From positions 1 through 23,210 of the forward strand of contig JAGCSE010000316.1 in assembly GCA_017964325.1 (NCBI GenBank): a DNA stretch of 23,210 nucleotides. The letters run 5' to 3'. This document shows positions 8,629-16,008 of this stretch, in pieces. The notes beneath the pieces are model-generated. The model ran no database searches, was not told where the DNA came from, and saw nothing but the letters and a program-made list of their open reading frames with translations. The position numbers were made by a program, and so were the translations under genes. Position 1 is the stretch's first letter. The number at the start of each line of letters is the position of its first letter. This DNA is from Victivallales bacterium. Lineage in GTDB: Bacteria > Verrucomicrobiota > Lentisphaeria > Oligosphaerales > Oligosphaeraceae.

Positions 8629-9162
8629 ATGAAAAAAGTCATAGTTCTCGGCATCACAGGTTCCATCGCCGCCTACAAAGGAGCGGACCTCTGCTCACAG
8701 CTCGTCAAAGCGGGCCATGACGTCCATGTCATCATGACGAAATCCGCTATGGAACTCGTCACGCCGAGGACATTCTTCACAATTTCCAAGAATCCTGTTG
8801 TCACGGACTTATGGAGCACGCCCGATTGGAAGCCCGAACACATCGACCTCGCCGAGCAGGCCGACCTCCTGCTCATCGCCCCCGCCACCGCAAATATTCT
8901 CGCCAAAATGGCATGGGGGCTTGCCGATGACGCGCTTTCCACTTATCACATCTCCCACACGGGGCCAGTCATCGTCGCCCCCGCCATGAATTTCCGCATG
9001 TGGCAGCATCCCGCGACGCAGCAGAACTGCAAGATTCTGCAAGAAAGAGGCGTCGTCTTCGTCGGCCCTGCTGAAGGCCATCTGGCCTGCGGCGCCCCCG
9101 GCAAAGGACGATTCGCCCCTGTGGAGGACATTCTGGAAGCGGTAAAAAATCTAGAAATCTAG
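8629..9162 (+). CDS. coaC: Phosphopantothenoylcysteine decarboxylase (stand-alone CoaC)
   Basis: A 177-residue flavoprotein of the HFCD family that decarboxylates 4'-phosphopantothenoylcysteine in coenzyme A synthesis. Visible: the FMN-binding start GITGSIAAYK (8-17), catalytic histidine H71 in EHIDLA, the substrate motif PAMN (118-121) followed by MW, and the flap cysteine C154 in LACGAPGKGR. The CoaB synthetase domain that follows in bifunctional CoaBC is absent, and no coaB occurs in the window, so CoaB is probably a separate gene elsewhere. AGGAT lies about eight bases before the ATG. The last codons (KNLEI and TAG stop) are formed by an octamer repeat array, so the C-terminal residues may not be ancestral. 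Confidence 0.92.
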   Translation: MKKVIVLGITGSIAAYKGADLCSQLVKAGHDVHVIMTKSAMELVTPRTFFTISKNPVVTDLWSTPDWKPEHIDLAEQADLLLIAPATANILAKMAWGLADDALSTYHISHTGPVIVAPAMNFRMWQHPATQQNCKILQERGVVFVGPAEGHLACGAPGKGRFAPVEDILEAVKNLEI

Positions 9163-9178
9163 AAATCTAGAATACTAG
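9147..9178. repeat. AAATCTAG octamer array at the coaC/kamA convergent junction
   Basis: Three perfect AAATCTAG units (9147-9170) are followed by a variant AATACTAG (9171-9178). The second unit supplies the coaC TAG stop. The array ends two bases before the stop of the convergent radical SAM gene. It places four CTAG tetramers, normally scarce in bacterial DNA, within 32 bases. AATCTAG (9148-9154) and CTAGATT (9175-9181) are inverted copies that could pair as a weak hairpin; no other terminator is visible in this junction. Confidence 0.9.
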
Positions 9179-9179
9179 A

Positions 9180-10262
9180 TTATTTATACACAATCTTCCG
9201 GCCTTCGAAGCTCGTAAAAGCCAAGCCGCCGTCAACTTTCTCCAATTCAGCGTCCGGTTCCAGGCGGATTTTGCCGCCGCCGTCAGGCAGGTCGAATGAA
9301 AACGCGGGCATCGCCATGCCGCTGACACGGTTGCGCAGGGCCGCCATCAATTCCAAGCCGCGTTGCACACCTGTGCGGAAATGCATCGTCCCTTCGATTG
9401 GATCGCCGTGGAACAGATAATACGGCTTCACCTTCATCTTCAGAAGCCCTGTAAACAGAATACGTAACGTCTCTGCATCATCATTGACGCCCTTCAAGAG
9501 GACACTTTGGTTCACGACAGGAACGCCATGCCGCAGCAATCGTTCCACGCCCTGCCGTGCTTCTTCGCTCAATTCCAGCGGATGGTTGAAATGCGATGCA
9601 ATCCAAACTGTCTTCCCGCAGTTTTCCAACACGTTGCAAAGCGATTCCGTCAACCGTTGTGGCATCACGACGGGTACGCGACTGCCGATGCGGAACATCT
9701 CCAGATGCTCCACCGTCGCAAACGCCCCCAGAATATGCGCCAATTCACCGTCCTCCAGCGTCAGCGGGTCGCCGCCGGAAATCAATATCTCCCTGATTTC
9801 ACGGTGCTTCGCGATGTAATCAACTGCCGCATTTAAAATATCTTCCGATGGTGCGCCTTCAAATTTCTGCCAGTTGCGCTTCCGCATACAGTGACGGCAA
9901 TGCGTTGCGCAACGACTCGTCGTCATGAACAGCACGCGATCGGGATAGCGGTGGACGAGTCGCGGCACGGGGCTGTACGCCTCTTCATGGAACGGATCCG
10001 CCCCCCCGCCGCAAGTCAGTTCCTCTTCAATTGCAACGCATTGGCGTAGAATTGGATTGGTCACGTCCAACCTTTGAGCAAGGCTCAAATAAAAAGGCGT
10101 CGCCTGCATGGGATAGCGATGGCACACATCAGAATCCGCAGGGAGCGACAGAGCCGTCATAACAGCCGTTGGCGTCCGCCACGACTCCCGCAACTGCCAC
10201 CGCCAATCGTTCCACTCTCCGCAGTCCACCCCCCAGAATTCTCTGTCAAATGCGCTGTTCAT
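9180..10262 (-). CDS. KamA-family radical SAM aminomutase (lysine 2,3-aminomutase-like)
   Basis: A 360-residue radical SAM enzyme of the lysine 2,3-aminomutase family. The cluster motif CATHCRHC provides C118, C122 and C125; SGGDPL (162-167) is the SAM-binding strand; GGGKI holds K331, matching the lysine that binds pyridoxal phosphate. D287 (HGDP) and D324 (FDLP) lie at the same spacing (37 and 7 residues) as the D293/D330/K337 set that clamps the lysine side chain in Clostridium KamA, so lysine or a lysyl residue is the likely substrate. Two roles are possible: free beta-lysine formation, or EpmB-type beta-lysylation of elongation factor P. No efp or epmA gene is in the window to decide. 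A GGCGGGG stretch precedes the ATG. It is convergent with coaC and divergent from tig. Confidence 0.88.
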   Translation of the reverse strand: MNSAFDREFWGVDCGEWNDWRWQLRESWRTPTAVMTALSLPADSDVCHRYPMQATPFYLSLAQRLDVTNPILRQCVAIEEELTCGGGADPFHEEAYSPVPRLVHRYPDRVLFMTTSRCATHCRHCMRKRNWQKFEGAPSEDILNAAVDYIAKHREIREILISGGDPLTLEDGELAHILGAFATVEHLEMFRIGSRVPVVMPQRLTESLCNVLENCGKTVWIASHFNHPLELSEEARQGVERLLRHGVPVVNQSVLLKGVNDDAETLRILFTGLLKMKVKPYYLFHGDPIEGTMHFRTGVQRGLELMAALRNRVSGMAMPAFSFDLPDGGGKIRLEPDAELEKVDGGLAFTSFEGRKIVYK

Positions 10263-10450
10263 GCCCCGCCGTTTACCATTTTCTCTTCAATAAATTAAAA
10301 AAAATCGGTATGATTAATGGATTTATGGTTAATAAGTAATATAGTACATATTTTGGATTTTTTGAAATCGGAACAACCGACCAAAACACAAACCATGAAG
10401 TGCGCCACAACGGCGCAGACCAAAACAGACCTTGTTATTAAGGAGTTGAC
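10263..10450. promoter_or_regulatory. Divergent control region of the kamA-like gene and tig
   Basis: An AT-rich 188-base gap between divergent genes. On the plus strand TAATAT (10337-10342) is a plausible -10 box, though the matching -35 (TTAATG, 10314-10319) is weak. In the presumed tig leader TGCGCC and GGCGCA (10401-10417) form a perfect six-pair hairpin with a five-base loop. A strong Shine-Dalgarno TAAGGAG (10439-10445) sits five bases before the GTG start of tig and decides that start. Confidence 0.55.
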
Positions 10451-11785
10451 GTGGAAAAGCCTAACTTCAAAATCGCCGTCACCGTAACGGAAACCGCCCC
10501 CTGCAGCCTCACGCTTGGGATTCAGGTCGAAGCCGCATCCGTTCAGAAAACGTATGACGACGCAATCGCCTCCATATCCCAGCAGATCAAGCTGCCCGGC
10601 TTCCGTGCAGGGAAAGTACCCAAACAAATCATCATTTCCAGATACGGCAAGGAACTCGAAGGTGAAACGATTGACAAGCTGTTGAACAAAGGCCTCAGGC
10701 AGGCCGTTGAACAGGAAAAACTGGAAATCGTTGGTTCGCCCAGCGTTGTCGATGTGGAAAAGCTCACGCTGAAGCTCGGCGAGCCCTTCTCCTATTCTGT
10801 CAATGTGGAAATCGCTCCGAAATTCGACCTCCCGAACTACAAGCAGTTCGCCCTGACCAAAGGTGACACCACCGTTACGGAAGAAGAAGTCAACGACGCC
10901 ATCAATACATTCCTTGAGAACAACATCGACTATCAGCAGACGGGCAAGCCCGCCGCACAGAAGGATATGCTCAAGGTCACATACGCCGCCGTCATTCCCG
11001 AAGGCGAAACCTATTCCGACAAATGCAACTACCTCCTGAAAGGCGACAATTCGTGGCTCGTCCTCCGCGAACCGGAACTACTCCCCGGAGCCTCAACCTT
11101 CCTCATCGGCGCCAACCCTGGCGATGAAAAGGACGTCGAAGTCACCTTCCCAAAAGAGCATTACAACACGGAACTTGCGGGCAAAACCTTCCAATACCAC
11201 ATTAAGGTCAACGAAGTCCACAACGCCATCGTCCCCGAACTCAACGACGAGTTCGCCAAGAAATACAAGATGGACAGCGCCGAACAGATCAAGGAGAATT
11301 TCAAGAAGAACATGGAAGCCCGCAAAGAACAGGATGAACAGGAGAAGCTCCGTTCGCAAGTGCTGGACGCCCTGCTCGCCTCCGCAGACTTCCCGCTGCC
11401 TGAAAAGATCATCGCGGCCGAAACCAACCACATCAAGTCTCAGCTCGTCGCCCGCGAAAAACAGCAGGGCAAGAAGGACGATGAAATCGCCGCTATGGAC
11501 GCCGACCTCGCCAAGCAGGCGGACACGCAGGCCCGCAACGCCTACCGCCGCGAGTTCCTCATCGCCGCCATCTCCAAGGCTGAAAACGTCACCGTTGATT
11601 TCAACGACCTGCTGCCGATCGTCAACTCCATCGCGCAACGCGAGAAGAAGAACCTCAAGCAGACTGTGAAAGAACTTCAAGCCAGCGGCCGCATGGAAAC
11701 ACTTGTCAACACCGTCCTCGTCACGAAGACCATTGACAAAATCATCAGCCTCGCTGAAGTCACCGTCGTCAAAGACCAAAAATAA
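10451..11785 (+). CDS. tig: Trigger factor
   Basis: A 444-residue trigger factor, the ribosome-bound chaperone and peptidyl-prolyl isomerase that meets nascent chains at the exit tunnel. The N-terminal ribosome-docking domain carries the signature GFRAGKVP (50-57). A middle FKBP-like domain spans roughly 165-250 (DMLKVTYAAV... to TFQYHIKVNEV), and the charged helical C-terminal chaperone arms run from about 265 to 430. Translation starts at GTG, supported by the AAGGAG five bases upstream. The FKBP part looks divergent, so isomerase activity is less certain than chaperone activity. It lies 38 bases before clpP with no terminator between, the classical tig-clpP-clpX order that links folding of new proteins to their degradation. 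Confidence 0.96.
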   Translation: MEKPNFKIAVTVTETAPCSLTLGIQVEAASVQKTYDDAIASISQQIKLPGFRAGKVPKQIIISRYGKELEGETIDKLLNKGLRQAVEQEKLEIVGSPSVVDVEKLTLKLGEPFSYSVNVEIAPKFDLPNYKQFALTKGDTTVTEEEVNDAINTFLENNIDYQQTGKPAAQKDMLKVTYAAVIPEGETYSDKCNYLLKGDNSWLVLREPELLPGASTFLIGANPGDEKDVEVTFPKEHYNTELAGKTFQYHIKVNEVHNAIVPELNDEFAKKYKMDSAEQIKENFKKNMEARKEQDEQEKLRSQVLDALLASADFPLPEKIIAAETNHIKSQLVAREKQQGKKDDEIAAMDADLAKQADTQARNAYRREFLIAAISKAENVTVDFNDLLPIVNSIAQREKKNLKQTVKELQASGRMETLVNTVLVTKTIDKIISLAEVTVVKDQK

Positions 11786-11823
11786 TTAGCTAAATACCAA
11801 TATCATAAAGCACAGGAGAGAGC

Positions 11824-12435
11824 ATGGCCATCAAGAACTCATCATACTACATCCCATACGTCGTCGAACAGACCTCCCAGGGCGAACGTTCGTATGACAT
11901 CTATTCGCGGTTGCTGAAAGACCGCATCATCTTCCTCGGCACGGAAATCGACGACGGCGTCGCCAACTCCATCGTCGCCCAGTTCCTCTTCCTCCAAAGC
12001 GAAGACCCGAAGAAGGACATCGATCTGTACATCAACAGCCCTGGAGGCTCCGTCACAGCTGGCCTCGCCATCTATGACACCATGCAGATGCTCTCCTGCG
12101 ACGTCCGCACCTACTGCATTGGCCAGGCGGCCTCCATGGGAGCCGTTCTGCTTGCGGCAGGAAGCCATGGCAAGCGTTTCGCGCTGCCCAATGCACGCAT
12201 CATGGTCCACCAGCCGTCTGGCGGCTTCGGCGGCACTGCGGCGGATGCCGAAATCCAAGTGAATGAACTCCTTCACTACAAGACTCTCCTCTACGACATC
12301 CTCGCCAAGCATATTGGCAAGCCCGCCGATCAAATCAAGAAGGACTCCGACCGCGATTTCTTCATGTCCGCAACGGCTGCGCAGGAATACGGCGTTGTTG
12401 ACCAAGTTCTTCCACCAAACGAATCAAAACGCTGA
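11824..12435 (+). CDS. clpP: ATP-dependent Clp protease proteolytic subunit
   Basis: A 203-residue ClpP serine protease that assembles into a tetradecameric chamber and degrades substrates fed by ClpX or ClpA/C. The catalytic triad is visible: S104 in GQAASMGA, H129 in MVHQPSGG and D178 in DRDFFMSA. The oxyanion-loop [15 protein letters not shown] (71-85) is canonical, and [14 protein letters not shown] marks the mature N-terminal region. A strong AGGAGAG precedes the ATG by four to nine bases. It is transcribed with tig; a good intrinsic terminator follows directly, so most transcripts should stop before clpX. Confidence 0.98.
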   Translation: MAIKNSSYYIPYVVEQTSQGERSYDIYSRLLKDRIIFLGTEIDDGVANSIVAQFLFLQSEDPKKDIDLYINSPGGSVTAGLAIYDTMQMLSCDVRTYCIGQAASMGAVLLAAGSHGKRFALPNARIMVHQPSGGFGGTAADAEIQVNELLHYKTLLYDILAKHIGKPADQIKKDSDRDFFMSATAAQEYGVVDQVLPPNESKR

Positions 12436-12448
12436 TTACCAGCAATTT

Positions 12449-12486
12449 GTCCCCACGCCCTGAAATGTAGGACGTGGGGACTTTTT
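12449..12486 (+). terminator. Intrinsic terminator after clpP
   Basis: GTCCCCACG (12449-12457) pairs perfectly with CGTGGGGAC (12473-12481); a further short pairing (CCT with AGG) extends the stem into the loop, and five Ts follow. It starts 14 bases after the clpP stop, so it should end the tig-clpP transcript and uncouple clpX expression from it. Confidence 0.85.
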
Positions 12487-12533
12487 GAAAGTATTATCAA
12501 CGACGCCTGCCCTGAAAAGGCTTCATGTAACTA

Positions 12534-12554
12534 CCTCCAGGCAAAGCCTGGAGG
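12534..12554 (+). other. Perfect nine-pair hairpin in the clpP-clpX gap
   Basis: CCTCCAGGC and GCCTGGAGG form a perfect nine-pair stem with an AAA loop. No T run follows (ATGCGATAT), so it is not an ordinary terminator. It lies 90 bases before clpX and may belong to a clpX leader or a small structured RNA. Confidence 0.65.
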
Positions 12555-12575
12555 ATGCGATATATTACAAGACAC

Positions 12576-12599
12576 GGCCTCGAAGAGACCAAATGCGAG
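12576..12599 (+). repeat. Dispersed repeat, copy A (upstream of clpX)
   Basis: The 24 bases beginning GGCCTCGAAGAGACC match the reverse complement of 21363-21386 at 21 of 24 positions, with the first 15 identical. Both copies are intergenic. Near each copy there is also a GGCTTCAT block and an AAGCCT...AGGATGC block, in a different order at the two sites. A 15-base match alone could arise by chance in a window this size, so only the combination is suggestive. Confidence 0.5.
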
Positions 12600-12610
12600 A
12601 AGCTCGTAAT

Positions 12611-12630
12611 GCTTTATTGCAAAGCTTTTT
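12611..12630 (+). terminator. Weak terminator-like hairpin just before clpX
   Basis: GCTTT and AAAGC form a five-pair stem around ATTGC, followed directly by five Ts, ending 14 bases before the clpX ATG. The upstream AGAAGCT (12597-12603) could compete to pair with AGCTTTTT, so two alternative structures are possible, as in an attenuator. The stem is short, so this is tentative. Confidence 0.3.
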
Positions 12631-12644
12631 AGGATAATATATTA

Positions 12645-13877
12645 ATGGCCAAGACACCCAAACAACAATGCTGTTCATTCTGTGGACGCCCTGAATCGCA
12701 AGTTCCTCTAATCAGCTCGCCTGACGGTATTTCCGCCATCTGCTATGACTGCGTGGAGATTTGTTCGTCCATGCTCAACAAGAATACGGACATCCCGCAG
12801 GAGGGGAAGCTCAACCTCAAACGTATCTATACCCCTAATCTCGTCTCGCCAGCCGAGATGAAAGCCTATCTGGACCAATATGTCATCGGACAGGATCAAG
12901 TCAAAAAAGTCCTCTCCGTCGCCGTTTATAACCACTACAAGCGGCTCCGCCATCTGGCACAGCATGGGCACGACGACGATGTCGAAATCGAAAAAAGCAA
13001 CATCCTGCTTCTCGGTCCGACTGGTTGCGGCAAGACGTTGCTGGCCAGGACGTTGGCCCGCAAGCTGGATGTCCCGTTCGCCATTGCGGACGCAACAACC
13101 CTCACAGAAGCGGGATACGTCGGCGACGACGTCGAAAACATCCTTCTCCGCCTAGTCCAAGCCGCAGATTTCGATTTGGACAAGGCGCAGGTCGGCATCA
13201 TCTATGTCGATGAAATCGACAAGATTGCGAAGCGCAACGACAACGTTTCCATCACACGTGACGTTTCGGGCGAAGGCGTCCAGCAGGCCCTCTTGAAGAT
13301 TCTCGAAGGTACGGTCTCCAACGTCCCCCCGAAGGGCGGCCGTAAGCATCCGCAGCAGGAATACCTCCATGTCGATACGTCGAACATCCTTTTCATCTGC
13401 GCAGGAGCCTTCGTCGGACTTGATAAAATCATCAAACGCCGCCTCGGACAGAAAGTTCTCGGCTTCGGAAAGAAGGTCGATGACGACAAACTCTCCATGG
13501 ACGAATCGACAGGCGAGACGCTTTCCAAAGTCGAGCCCGAAGACCTCCTGAAATTCGGCTTGATTCCGGAATTCATCGGCCGACTGCCCGTCATCGCCAA
13601 TCTCCGCGAACTGGAACGCGACGATCTCATCGCCATCATGACGCAGCCGAAGAATGCGTTAGTCAAGCAGTATCAGGCACTTTTCGCAATGGAAGGCGCC
13701 AAGTTGGAGTTCGAGCCGAAGGCATTGGAAGCCATCGCGGAACAAGCCGTCAAACGCGGCACAGGAGCCCGCGGCCTCCGATCCATCATGGAAAATCTCA
13801 TGCTCGACTATATGTACGCCCTCGGAAAGAACTCCTCGAACAAGACCGTAACCGTCACCGCAGATATGGTCAAATAA
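12645..13877 (+). CDS. clpX: ATP-dependent Clp protease ATP-binding subunit ClpX
   Basis: A 410-residue AAA+ unfoldase that recognises and threads substrates into ClpP. The N-terminal zinc-binding domain has CSFCG (C10, C13) and CYDC (C33, C36). The AAA+ module shows Walker A GPTGCGKT (124-131), pore loop GYVG (157-160), Walker B IIYVDE (185-190), the RKH loop (233-235) and the sensor-2 GARGLR. The ClpP-docking tripeptide, usually IGF, reads LGF (272-274), a conservative change. AGGA lies about ten bases before the ATG. A terminator and further hairpins separate it from clpP, so it probably has its own promoter within 12487-12644, which I could not pin down. Confidence 0.97.
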   Translation: MAKTPKQQCCSFCGRPESQVPLISSPDGISAICYDCVEICSSMLNKNTDIPQEGKLNLKRIYTPNLVSPAEMKAYLDQYVIGQDQVKKVLSVAVYNHYKRLRHLAQHGHDDDVEIEKSNILLLGPTGCGKTLLARTLARKLDVPFAIADATTLTEAGYVGDDVENILLRLVQAADFDLDKAQVGIIYVDEIDKIAKRNDNVSITRDVSGEGVQQALLKILEGTVSNVPPKGGRKHPQQEYLHVDTSNILFICAGAFVGLDKIIKRRLGQKVLGFGKKVDDDKLSMDESTGETLSKVEPEDLLKFGLIPEFIGRLPVIANLRELERDDLIAIMTQPKNALVKQYQALFAMEGAKLEFEPKALEAIAEQAVKRGTGARGLRSIMENLMLDYMYALGKNSSNKTVTVTADMVK

Positions 13878-13921
13878 CCGTCCCACGACTTTTTTGGCTT
13901 TACATAACCTCATGGAACGCA

Positions 13922-14950
13922 ATGCATAAACTCCTCAGTTACGCCATCATAGCCATTCTGGCCTGTTTCTGCACAGTGCCGATGCTCTGTGCAGCGCCAA
14001 AACAGCCGCAGCCCCAGGCCCGCGACAAAACCATCCACGTCGTCACAATCGATAAAGTCCAATACCTTTATTTAGATGACGTCGCCCGATTCTACGGCTT
14101 CACGATGACCGTCAACGGAAAAAACATTACGCTGTCGTCGCGTTTTTCACGACTTGTCTTCAAAGTTGACGGACGCATCGCCACCATCAACACCATCGAC
14201 CAATATCTAGCGTTCTCAGTCCGTTTGGCCAAAGAGCATTATCTATTGAGCCTCATTGATTTCCAAAAAGTCATCGATCCCATTCTTCGCCCCGCCACCA
14301 TTCCGCGCCACAATGTCCGTACCATTGTCATCGACGCAGGCCACGGCGGAAAGGATCCAGGCTGCATGAACGGCGTCATCAAGGAGAAGAACATCACGCT
14401 CCAAGTCGCACACAGACTTGCAAATCTCTTGAAGAAGCGCGGTTACAACGTCATCATGACACGCCAGACGGACATCTACCCCACGTTGGACCAACGTGTC
14501 AACGCCACGAACAAAATCAAGCCGGACCTCTACATCAGCCTCCATTGCAACGCCACCGCCAATGCGGCTGTCAGCGGCATCGAAGTCTATTGCGCCACGG
14601 CGGCTGGCTCCGCGCCGTCAGACAGCAAGGTCATCTCCAACAGAACGTGCGTTTCAAATGCATACGACCTTGAAAACGCGTTTCTTGCATACCATGTCCA
14701 AAAACGTCTCGTCTCCGCGACACAAGCTGTTGACCGCGGAGCGCGTCACAAGCGTTTCAAAGTCATCGCCGACACGAACGCCCCCTGCATTCTAATCGAA
14801 ATGGGCTTCCTGACCAATCAGGCGGAATGTCAGGCCCTTTCCCAACCGCAACGTCAAATGCTGACGGGCACGGCCATTGCGAACGCCATCGAAGAATACA
14901 AAAACGCCGTCTCGCCGCGAATGCCGCGCCCTGCCCTCTCCCCTCGCTAG
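13922..14950 (+). CDS. Secreted N-acetylmuramoyl-L-alanine amidase (Amidase_3)
   Basis: A 342-residue zinc amidase that cuts the amide bond between muramic acid and the peptide stem of peptidoglycan. Residues 1-24 look like a signal peptide (MHKLLSYAIIAILACF...LCA, cleavage probably near A24/A25; a lipoprotein reading with C15 is less likely). Residues 38-125 resemble the copper-amine-oxidase-N-type domain often attached to wall enzymes. The catalytic domain (132-333) has zinc ligands H141 (DAGHGG), E155 (KEKN) and H208 (SLHCNA), and the catalytic glutamate E293 (LIEMGFLTN). It acts in the periplasm, probably in cell separation or wall turnover. It starts 44 bases after clpX, so read-through from clpX is possible. 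Confidence 0.93.
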   Translation: MHKLLSYAIIAILACFCTVPMLCAAPKQPQPQARDKTIHVVTIDKVQYLYLDDVARFYGFTMTVNGKNITLSSRFSRLVFKVDGRIATINTIDQYLAFSVRLAKEHYLLSLIDFQKVIDPILRPATIPRHNVRTIVIDAGHGGKDPGCMNGVIKEKNITLQVAHRLANLLKKRGYNVIMTRQTDIYPTLDQRVNATNKIKPDLYISLHCNATANAAVSGIEVYCATAAGSAPSDSKVISNRTCVSNAYDLENAFLAYHVQKRLVSATQAVDRGARHKRFKVIADTNAPCILIEMGFLTNQAECQALSQPQRQMLTGTAIANAIEEYKNAVSPRMPRPALSPR

Positions 14951-14984
14951 TTTTCCATCCCATTCATTATAAGAGGTATAACAC

Positions 14985-15413
14985 ATGACACTTGTCAAAG
15001 ACTGCACATTTTGCAAAATTATCCGTGGGGAAATCCCATGTTGCAAAGTCTATGAAGACGATTTGATTCTCGCCTTCCTCGACATTGCCCCCTTCAACAT
15101 CGGCCACACCGTCATCATCCCGAAAGACCACCAGAACAGCATCACGACACTGGACGAAATCTACGCCAACCGCATCATCAAAATCGCTCCGAAAATCGGC
15201 GTCGCACTGATGCGCACCATCAATGCGGAAGGCTTCAACCTTTTCCTGAACAACGGCAGCGTCGCAGGACAAACGGTTTGGCACTGCCATATGCACGTTC
15301 TGCCAAGATTCGCGGGCGATAAAGTCGTAATTTCCTCCCAACCGCTTAAATACGACAGCATGGACCAAATGGCCGAACTCGCAGGAAAGCTTTTCAACAA
15401 ACTCAACGCATAA
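14985..15413 (+). CDS. HIT family nucleotide hydrolase (Hint-like)
   Basis: A 142-residue histidine-triad protein. The triad HCHMHVL places H100, H102 and H104, with H102 the expected nucleophile that attacks the alpha phosphate of purine nucleoside phosphoramidates or adenylates. The start region DCTFCKIIRGEIP and the block LAFLDIAPFNIGHTVIIPKDH (residues 29-49) are typical of Hint-type members; C7 and C10 are the usual zinc pair. The exact substrate cannot be read from sequence. AGAGG precedes the ATG by nine bases. Its TAA stop shares one base with the ATG of the next gene (TAATG), which implies translational coupling. Confidence 0.92.
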   Translation: MTLVKDCTFCKIIRGEIPCCKVYEDDLILAFLDIAPFNIGHTVIIPKDHQNSITTLDEIYANRIIKIAPKIGVALMRTINAEGFNLFLNNGSVAGQTVWHCHMHVLPRFAGDKVVISSQPLKYDSMDQMAELAGKLFNKLNA

Positions 15414-15856
15414 TGAATTCGCGCGAACAACTCGACATCATCTGCAAGATATGCGAAGAAGACACCACCTATCCACCAATGGCGTATTTCTTCGTAAGGG
15501 ACACCGTCTTCAAGGCTTTGAACCGCATCGCGGAGCACAACAAGAAGATACAATATGGAGATGAAGATCCCGCTCCTGCGGACATTTCGGGCCGAAGCCT
15601 CACATTCTTCCTGCGTGACCAGCTCCTAGAAGAATTCGGACCGTTCGCAATCGACATTCTTGATGCCTGGAATGTCAAGAAAACAGCAGATTTCGGCAAA
15701 ATCGTCTTCAATCTCACATCCAAAGACATCCTCGGAAAGTCCGAACGCGACTCCATCGAAGATTTCGACGATGTGTTTGATTTCATCGAGGCCTTTGTCC
15801 TGCCTTTCAAGACAGGCAAAGGACCTGGAAATAAAAAGCTAAGAGCCGAAAGCTGA
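15413..15856 (+). CDS. Minf_1886 family protein (PVC-restricted, function unknown)
   Basis: A 147-residue protein that fits the Minf_1886 family, described only from Planctomycetes, Verrucomicrobia and relatives. Typical blocks are YPPMAYFFVRDTVFKAL (20-36), ADISGRSLTFFLRDQLLEEFGP (55-76), DAWNVKKTADFGKIVFNL (84-101) and the acidic DSIEDFDDVFDFIEAF near the C-terminus. No catalytic motif, signal peptide or membrane segment is seen, so it is probably a small cytoplasmic protein of unknown role. It is coupled to the HIT gene by a TAATG overlap. The last residues (KKLRAES) and the TGA stop are encoded by a heptamer repeat, suggesting that the repeat has overwritten the original C-terminus. Confidence 0.88.
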   Translation: MNSREQLDIICKICEEDTTYPPMAYFFVRDTVFKALNRIAEHNKKIQYGDEDPAPADISGRSLTFFLRDQLLEEFGPFAIDILDAWNVKKTADFGKIVFNLTSKDILGKSERDSIEDFDDVFDFIEAFVLPFKTGKGPGNKKLRAES

Positions 15857-15868
15857 AAGCCGAAAGCC
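15834..15868 (+). repeat. GAAAGCT heptamer array, left arm
   Basis: Five seven-base units (AAAAGCT, AAGAGCC, GAAAGCT, GAAAGCC, GAAAGCC) cover the end of the Minf_1886 gene and include its TGA stop. Bases 15850-15868 are an inverted copy (17 of 19) of 15990-16008 on the other side of the convergent junction. Confidence 0.85.
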
Positions 15869-15904
15869 TCGTCTCAACGTCTTGTCGTCTTTTTGTCTTC
15901 TGCT

Positions 15905-15932
15905 CACGTCTCCCGTCTCACGTCTCACGTCA
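15905..15932. repeat. CACGTCT heptamer array
   Basis: Four seven-base units (CACGTCT, CCCGTCT, CACGTCT, CACGTCA) lie between the two convergent genes, preceded from 15869 by degenerate CGTCT-containing pieces. The unit differs from the flanking GAAAGCT arrays but has the same seven-base period. Confidence 0.8.
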
Positions 15933-15936
15933 AACC

Positions 15937-15959
15937 GCGCAATGGCAACGCCATTGCGC
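15937..15959. terminator. Perfect ten-pair hairpin between convergent genes
   Basis: GCGCAATGGC and GCCATTGCGC form a perfect ten-pair stem with an AAC loop, near the centre of the junction between the Minf_1886 and DUF192 genes. It has no T run on either side, so classical intrinsic termination is doubtful. A bidirectional transcript-end or RNA-stabilising structure is the most likely use. Confidence 0.5.
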
Positions 15960-15989
15960 CCTGCCCAAGAATTGGAGATAAAAGACAAT

Positions 15990-16008
15990 AGCTTTCAGCT
16001 TTCAGCTT
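15990..16008 (-). repeat. GAAAGCT heptamer array, right arm (inverted)
   Basis: On the plus strand AGCTTTC, AGCTTTC and AGCTT; read on the minus strand this is the same GAAAGCT family as 15834-15868. It supplies the TAA stop (16007-16009 on plus) of the DUF192 gene. Both convergent genes therefore end in the same repeat, each in its own sense orientation. Confidence 0.85.

Noticed and set aside
13878..13921. Terminator after clpX
   Set aside because: A run of six Ts is present but no stem precedes it.
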